A stretch of DNA of 64,000 bases from Streptomyces sp. NBC_01294 (lineage in GTDB: Bacteria; Actinomycetota; Actinomycetes; Streptomycetales; Streptomycetaceae): assembly GCF_035917235.1 (NCBI RefSeq), contig NZ_CP108423.1, positions 1,488,001 to 1,552,000 of the forward strand, read 5' to 3'. A program made the translations under genes and the position numbers. The notes below the pieces were generated by a model that was not told where the DNA came from, made no database searches, and saw only the letters and a program-made list of their open reading frames with translations. Positions 59,748 to 64,000 of the stretch are shown here, one piece after another (within the stretch, counting starts at the first letter, position 1; each line of letters opens with the position of its first letter).

Positions 59748-60689
59748 ATGACAGACCCGAAGCCGGCCGGACGCGGACGGATGAAGCTGGCAGCCCGATG
59801 CCGGGTGGCCACGGAGGCCCCCGCCTTCGGGTTGGTCGTCTTCTGCGCGATCCTGTTCAACGCCGCACTGATGGGGGTGGAGACGTACAGCGGGCTCGCC
59901 GCGGAGCACCGGCAGGTGCTGCAGGCCGCGGAGAACTGCTGCCTCGCGCTGTTCACCCTGGAGATGCTGCTGCGCCTGGGCGCGTGCGCCGACCGGCCGA
60001 AAGCATTCTTCCGCGACCCCTGGAACCTCTTCGACCTCGTGGTCGTGGCCTGCGCCTTCGTCCCTCTCGTACGGGAGAACACCACCCTGCTGCGGCTGCT
60101 GCGGCTGGCCCGCGTGCTGCGCACCGCGCGCTTCCTGCCGCACCTGCGCATCCTGCTGATCGCCGTCGGCCGCAGCCTGCCGGGCACCGCCAGCTTCCTG
60201 TTCGTCGGTGCGCTGGTGCTGTACGTGTACGCGATGGTCGGCTGGCTCTGCTTCGCGGACTCCGACCCGCGGCACTACGGTTCCGTGGGCCGCGCCATGC
60301 TCACCCTCTTCCTGCTGACCACGCTCGACGGCCTGACCGACGCCGTGCGGGCGGGGCTGCAGATCTCCCGGTTCAGCATCATCTACTACGCCTCCTACGC
60401 GCTGCTCGCCTCGTTCGTCCTGGTCAACGTCCTCATCGGGGTCGTCCTCAACTCCCTGGACGAGGCCCGGGAGATCGAGGACGAGGCCAACCGCAACCCG
60501 AAGCAGCCCGGGTTGCCCCCCGCGGGCCCGGGCGGAGGCACGGGAACGGGAACGGGAACGGGAACGGGCTCCGACGTCCGGGAGCGGATCGCCACGGCCC
60601 GCCGGGCCCTGGACGAGATCGAGGCGAGCCTCCCGACGGCGGACGGCCGCCCGGGGCGGCAGTTGGAGGCATCGCACAGCGGGCCGTGA
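59748..60689 (+). CDS. Voltage-gated cation channel, NaChBac-like
   Basis: 313 residues, ATG with CGAGGAG upstream. Six transmembrane helices. S4 has Arg at 116, 119, 122, 125 and 128, exactly every third residue. The pore filter is TTLDGLTD (191-198) where NaChBac has TLESWAS, replacing the selectivity Glu with Asp. After S6 (ASFVLVNVLIGVVLNSLDEA) comes a helical tail with a GTGTGTGTG linker from hexanucleotide repeats. Such channels act as tetramers in the cytoplasmic membrane. Downstream of the MMPL gene by 51 bases, so possibly cotranscribed. Confidence 0.88.
   Translation: MTDPKPAGRGRMKLAARCRVATEAPAFGLVVFCAILFNAALMGVETYSGLAAEHRQVLQAAENCCLALFTLEMLLRLGACADRPKAFFRDPWNLFDLVVVACAFVPLVRENTTLLRLLRLARVLRTARFLPHLRILLIAVGRSLPGTASFLFVGALVLYVYAMVGWLCFADSDPRHYGSVGRAMLTLFLLTTLDGLTDAVRAGLQISRFSIIYYASYALLASFVLVNVLIGVVLNSLDEAREIEDEANRNPKQPGLPPAGPGGGTGTGTGTGTGSDVRERIATARRALDEIEASLPTADGRPGRQLEASHSGP
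60537..60567. repeat. Hexanucleotide tandem repeat in channel gene
   Basis: Five copies of ACGGGA-type units, in frame, encoding the Gly/Thr linker after S6. Confidence 0.7.
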
Positions 60690-60698
60690 GGCCGCGGG

Positions 60699-63600
60699 TC
60701 ACCCCTCCTCGGTGCCGATCAGCCGGATGTCCCACGTGCCGTCCCGGTGTCGTTGGACGGCCCAGCGCTCCGGCTGGTCGGTGAAGGGGGGCAGGGCGTT
60801 CGCGTCCGCGTCCGCGTGCACTGCGAAGCGCACGCCTTCGAACCGGGCCTCGCCCTTGAAGACGGCGTGCGCGAAGTCGGCCGGTCCGTCGAACACGGCG
60901 CCGCGGGAGACCAGTCCGCGTTCCCACGTCGCGGACGAGAAGGAGACGGATCCGGCGAAGACGGCACCGCTCAGCCTGGCCGGGCCGCCGCTGAAGAACG
61001 TGCGGGAGAAGTCCGTCGTCCCGGTTACCCGCATCCCGTCCAGGTCCACCGAGTCCTCCAGCACGGCCCGGCCGAAGGAGACCCCTTCGCGGAAGTCGGT
61101 GTCCGTGAACTCCGCCGAGCTGCGGAAAACCGTACGGCGGAACGTGGTCGCGCGGTGGAAGCTGCTCAGGTCGAAGACGGCGACGCCGTGGAAGGCCGCG
61201 CCGCGGAAGGAGGCCCGCCCGGCCATGGTGGTGCGCACGAACTCGGCCCGGCCCTCGAACACGGCCCGGGAGAAGGAGGCACGGGCCGAGAAGTCGGCGT
61301 CCACCGTGTTCCAGTCGTCCACGAAAACCGCGCGGTCGAAGTCGGCCGGGCCCAGCATCACACGCCGCGAACCCGGATCGCGGACCGCTTCGAGGACCTC
61401 CTGGAGCAGGCCGTGCTCGAAGGTCGTCCCCCGCAGGTCGACCGGTGAACCGGGCCCAAGCGTCGCGAGGTGGGCCCGTTGTTCCTCCCGCCCCAGATGG
61501 GCCAGGCACCGGTCAGGTCCGGCGATCCGGATCCCGAGGCACCCCACCGGGTCGGCCTGCGAGGCGCCGAGGCCGCAGGCGGGCCAGCCGAGGCCCGCGC
61601 CGCGGAGCTCCTCGGTCTCCGTCAGCGCCACGGCGAGTTCGGCGGGGTCGCCGGTGTAGCGCCAGCCTTCCCGTCCGGAGCCGGGCCGCGTGAACGTACG
61701 CAGCGCGCCAAGCCCCAGCTGCTCGCCGAGCTGCCGGTGCAGGGGGTCCGACAGGAGGACGAGCAGGGGGCCGGGCACGGCCTCGCCCTGCCCGGGGTAC
61801 AGGGCAGTCACCGCCGCCACCCTGCGGACGCCTTCGTCCTGGAGAGCTTCCTCCCAGTCGCTCACCGCCACGGTGAGACCCATGGTCCACGGCGCCTGCG
61901 AGGCCGTGATGTCCGGTGCCCTTCGGGTCAGTTCGGCCAGGATCCGGCCGGCCGCTCCGAGAGCGCCCGGCGCGTCCACCACGACGAGCTGGAGCTCGGA
62001 GGAGATCTCGCGCACCTGCCCGGCCGCCCCGGCCCCCCGCAGGACGTCCCTCAGGACCACGCTCATCGCGGGCCCCGCCGTGTACGGGATCAGATCCCCG
62101 TCCATGCTCTCGGGCACGAGCGGAAGCCCACGGGACCGAAGACCGACCACCAGGCTCACCGCGGTGCCCGGATCCCGGGCACCGGACGCCCCGGCACCGG
62201 ACGCCCCCGCGGAACCGGCCCGCGCGTGCGTCGTCATCGCCTCGCGGAAGCCCGGCTGTTCCACGAGGGCCCGGCCCGACAGGAACACCATGCGGTCCGG
62301 CCAGACCCCGTGGACGACGCCGAGCAGCTCGCCGTCGTGGGAGACCGGGCCGCCGCGGAAGTGCGTCCAGCTCTCGGGCTCGGCGGAGAGCCGGAGGAGC
62401 TCGCCGTTGCGGGCGCCGTCGTACGGGGCCACCTCGCCCGTCAGCGCGACGGCTTCCCCCCGGTCCGTACGGCCGTCGACGCGCACCCGCGCCCGCCCGG
62501 CGTCCGTCTCCGCCCAGGGCAGCGGCTGCGGCCACGCGGCCGGATCCGCCAGATCCTCGTCGGCCAGCAGCAGGAACACCCGGGGCAGCGCGTCGTCCCA
62601 CCACACCGCGCGGCAGGAGACCTCCCGGTCGCCGGCCCGCACCCAGGCGACCGTGCTCGGGGCCAGCGCGGCGTCCCCGACCGTGAGGACGAGGCGGGGC
62701 GTCAGCAGGGTGCCGACCTCCTGGGGCTCGGCCATGGCGTCGTAGCGGACCCGTACGACCCGCTCCCGCAGGCCCGGGTCCTGCGGCGGCCGCGACACCG
62801 CGAACGGCAGCGCCTCCTCGGCCACCCGGCGGCGGCCCGCCGGGCCCTCCTCCCGGCCCGCGGCGACCCGGACCGCGGAGAAGTCCGGGCCGGTGCCCCG
62901 GTTGCGGGACATGAACTCCCACACCCGGCGGCGGACCAGCTCCCGTACCGCGGCCACGTCCCCGCGCAGTTGCGAGCCGAGCAGGGCGTCCCGTACGCCG
63001 GGCAGGAACTCGAACTCCGCGTGTTCGGCGTCCTGTTCGGCGCCCCAGGGTGCGAAGAGCCCGCCGAGGGCGACCTCCGCGAGGTGGCCGTGCTCCGAGT
63101 CCCGCAGCAGGGAGCGCCGGACCAGGGTCATGACCGGCAGGGTCAGCGGTACGGCGGCCAGGTGCGCGGCGAGCTGCTGGGCCGTCGGGGAGGCGCTCGC
63201 GCGGAACTGTTCCACCACCTCCAGGGCGCTGCGGCCGCCGCCCGGGGCGGGATCGTCCACGGCGCTCGCGGCCCCCGGCTCCGCGTCCAGGCGCAGGCAG
63301 GCCAGGCGCCGCCAGCGGCCGTCGCCGGAGACCACGCGCACCAGCCGGGCCAGGCTGCCCGAGGCGACGCCGACCACGGGGACGACGGACGCGGCGGCGC
63401 GGCGGCGCCCGCCGCGGGCCCGGCGGACGGCCGGGACCTGCTGCCAGGAGCGGGTGGCGGCGGCCGGGCGGTCCGCGCGGACGGCGAAGGGCACGGGCCG
63501 GACGGCGCCGCGCGTCCAGAGCCGTTCGGGCAGGACGTTCAGGACGGCCACGGCGTTGTGCGCGCACCACTGCCGGAGCACGCCCTGCACCGGGGCCTGC

Positions 63601-64000
63601 CGCCAGCCGCCCGCCACGGTGTCGGAGAGGACGAGGATCAGCCGGCGGCCGGCCGGGTCGGCCAGTTCGAGCGGGTTGCGGGGCGGGCCGCCCCGGCCGC
63701 GGGTGAGCATCGGGGTGGCGCCGGGTCCGGTGCCGGTCAGCTGCCAGGTGCGCACGTCGCGGAAGACCCCGCTGCGGGTCAGCACGCGGCGCAGTTCGTC
63801 CACGTGGTCCGACCAGAGCAGCATGGAGTGGTGCGTGTCGACGACCAGCGCCAGGTCCAGCCAGCGGCTCTCGGCGGGGCGCAGGACCGGGGTCGGCACC
63901 ATCCGCTCGATGCTGCGTTCCACGGTGAGCTGCTCGTCGAGTTCCTCCCCCGGGCCGCCGATGGAGCGCCGGCCGACGGGGCGCAGGGAGCGCATCAGGG
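60699..64000 (-). CDS. SAV_2336-type multidomain protein with degenerate trypsin-like domain (N-terminus cut)
   Basis: At least 1098 residues; the ATG at 63995 is probably internal, since SAV_2336 proteins have ~80-100 residues before LRPVGRR and the frame is open to the window edge. Order: SAV_2336/vWA-like domain (~40-400, LDLALVVDTHHSML), a trypsin-like domain (~415-575) with TPRLVLTVGDA and HFRGGPVSHDG in place of TAAHC and GDSGGP, so the catalytic His and Ser are missing; an unassigned region (~590-860); then pentapeptide-like repeats (~890-1065, ADFDRAVF, ASFRGAAFHG). Family members are linked to actinobacterial conflict systems; the role here is unknown. Confidence 0.75.
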   Translation of the reverse strand, partial: LMRSLRPVGRRSIGGPGEELDEQLTVERSIERMVPTPVLRPAESRWLDLALVVDTHHSMLLWSDHVDELRRVLTRSGVFRDVRTWQLTGTGPGATPMLTRGRGGPPRNPLELADPAGRRLILVLSDTVAGGWRQAPVQGVLRQWCAHNAVAVLNVLPERLWTRGAVRPVPFAVRADRPAAATRSWQQVPAVRRARGGRRRAAASVVPVVGVASGSLARLVRVVSGDGRWRRLACLRLDAEPGAASAVDDPAPGGGRSALEVVEQFRASASPTAQQLAAHLAAVPLTLPVMTLVRRSLLRDSEHGHLAEVALGGLFAPWGAEQDAEHAEFEFLPGVRDALLGSQLRGDVAAVRELVRRRVWEFMSRNRGTGPDFSAVRVAAGREEGPAGRRRVAEEALPFAVSRPPQDPGLRERVVRVRYDAMAEPQEVGTLLTPRLVLTVGDAALAPSTVAWVRAGDREVSCRAVWWDDALPRVFLLLADEDLADPAAWPQPLPWAETDAGRARVRVDGRTDRGEAVALTGEVAPYDGARNGELLRLSAEPESWTHFRGGPVSHDGELLGVVHGVWPDRMVFLSGRALVEQPGFREAMTTHARAGSAGASGAGASGARDPGTAVSLVVGLRSRGLPLVPESMDGDLIPYTAGPAMSVVLRDVLRGAGAAGQVREISSELQLVVVDAPGALGAAGRILAELTRRAPDITASQAPWTMGLTVAVSDWEEALQDEGVRRVAAVTALYPGQGEAVPGPLLVLLSDPLHRQLGEQLGLGALRTFTRPGSGREGWRYTGDPAELAVALTETEELRGAGLGWPACGLGASQADPVGCLGIRIAGPDRCLAHLGREEQRAHLATLGPGSPVDLRGTTFEHGLLQEVLEAVRDPGSRRVMLGPADFDRAVFVDDWNTVDADFSARASFSRAVFEGRAEFVRTTMAGRASFRGAAFHGVAVFDLSSFHRATTFRRTVFRSSAEFTDTDFREGVSFGRAVLEDSVDLDGMRVTGTTDFSRTFFSGGPARLSGAVFAGSVSFSSATWERGLVSRGAVFDGPADFAHAVFKGEARFEGVRFAVHADADANALPPFTDQPERWAVQRHRDGTWDIRLIGTEEG

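Noticed and set aside
1..64000. tRNA/rRNA genes, CRISPR arrays, insertion sequences, prophage
   Set aside because: None seen; the repeats found are short, in frame or regulatory, and lack spacer-repeat periodicity.

Overview
The window is about 64 kb of very GC-rich DNA with short intergenic gaps, many GTG starts and stop/start overlaps (ATGA, GTGA, TGATG). Gene content (SARP regulator, TROVE/Ro60 protein, DUF6893-type microprotein, SAV_2336-type protein, group 1h hydrogenase) points to Streptomyces or a close relative. I saw no rRNA, tRNA, CRISPR array, transposase or phage gene. Both ends cut through genes: a cation:proton antiporter on the left and a large SAV_2336-type protein on the right.

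Region 1 (0.7-18 kb, mostly minus strand) is a complete [NiFe]-hydrogenase locus for scavenging atmospheric H2. In transcription order it runs hypX, hhyS (small subunit), hhyL (large subunit), a NifU-like gene, DUF5947-type and DUF6084-type genes, an uncharacterised 493-aa gene, a HupD-type maturation protease, a 34-aa microprotein, then hypA, hypB, hypF, hypC, hypD and hypE. Most neighbours overlap by 1-4 bases. A 15-bp perfect inverted repeat lies just before hypX, a 16-bp near-perfect one covers the hypA ribosome-binding site, and a hairpin follows hypE. Beyond hypE are an ArsB/NhaD-type transporter and a small membrane protein.

Region 2 (18-31.7 kb) holds assorted genes: a maltokinase-cap-like protein, a TROVE-vWA RNA-binding protein, an NADPH:quinone reductase divergent from a CGNR regulator, and a conserved hypothetical. 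It also holds a light-response module: an ECF sigma factor (LitS-like) divergent from a MerR/B12-binding regulator (LitR-like), with a photolyase and an SDR-DUF2867 protein beside it. An alpha/beta hydrolase, a TolB-like secreted protein and an MFS transporter follow.

Region 3 (31.7-56.2 kb) is a Wzx/Wzy-type surface-polysaccharide cluster in several divergent blocks. Sugar-nucleotide genes: Gfo/Idh dehydrogenase, NAD epimerase, two DegT aminotransferases, a NeuD-like and a WbpD-like acyltransferase, UDP-GlcNAc 2-epimerase and UDP-HexNAc 6-dehydrogenase. Together they could make UDP-ManNAcA and a 2,3-diacetamido-uronic acid. Assembly genes: a WecG/TagA transferase, four family-2 glycosyltransferases, a Wzx-like flippase, three Wzz-like proteins (one fused to a Wzy/O-antigen-ligase domain), a secreted DMFA2/DUF4082 protein, a parallel beta-helix protein and an alpha/alpha-toroid-like protein.

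Region 4 (56.4-64 kb) has a SARP regulator divergent from an MMPL transporter, a voltage-gated cation channel with an unusual filter, and the SAV_2336-type multidomain protein with a degenerate trypsin-like domain and pentapeptide-like repeats.
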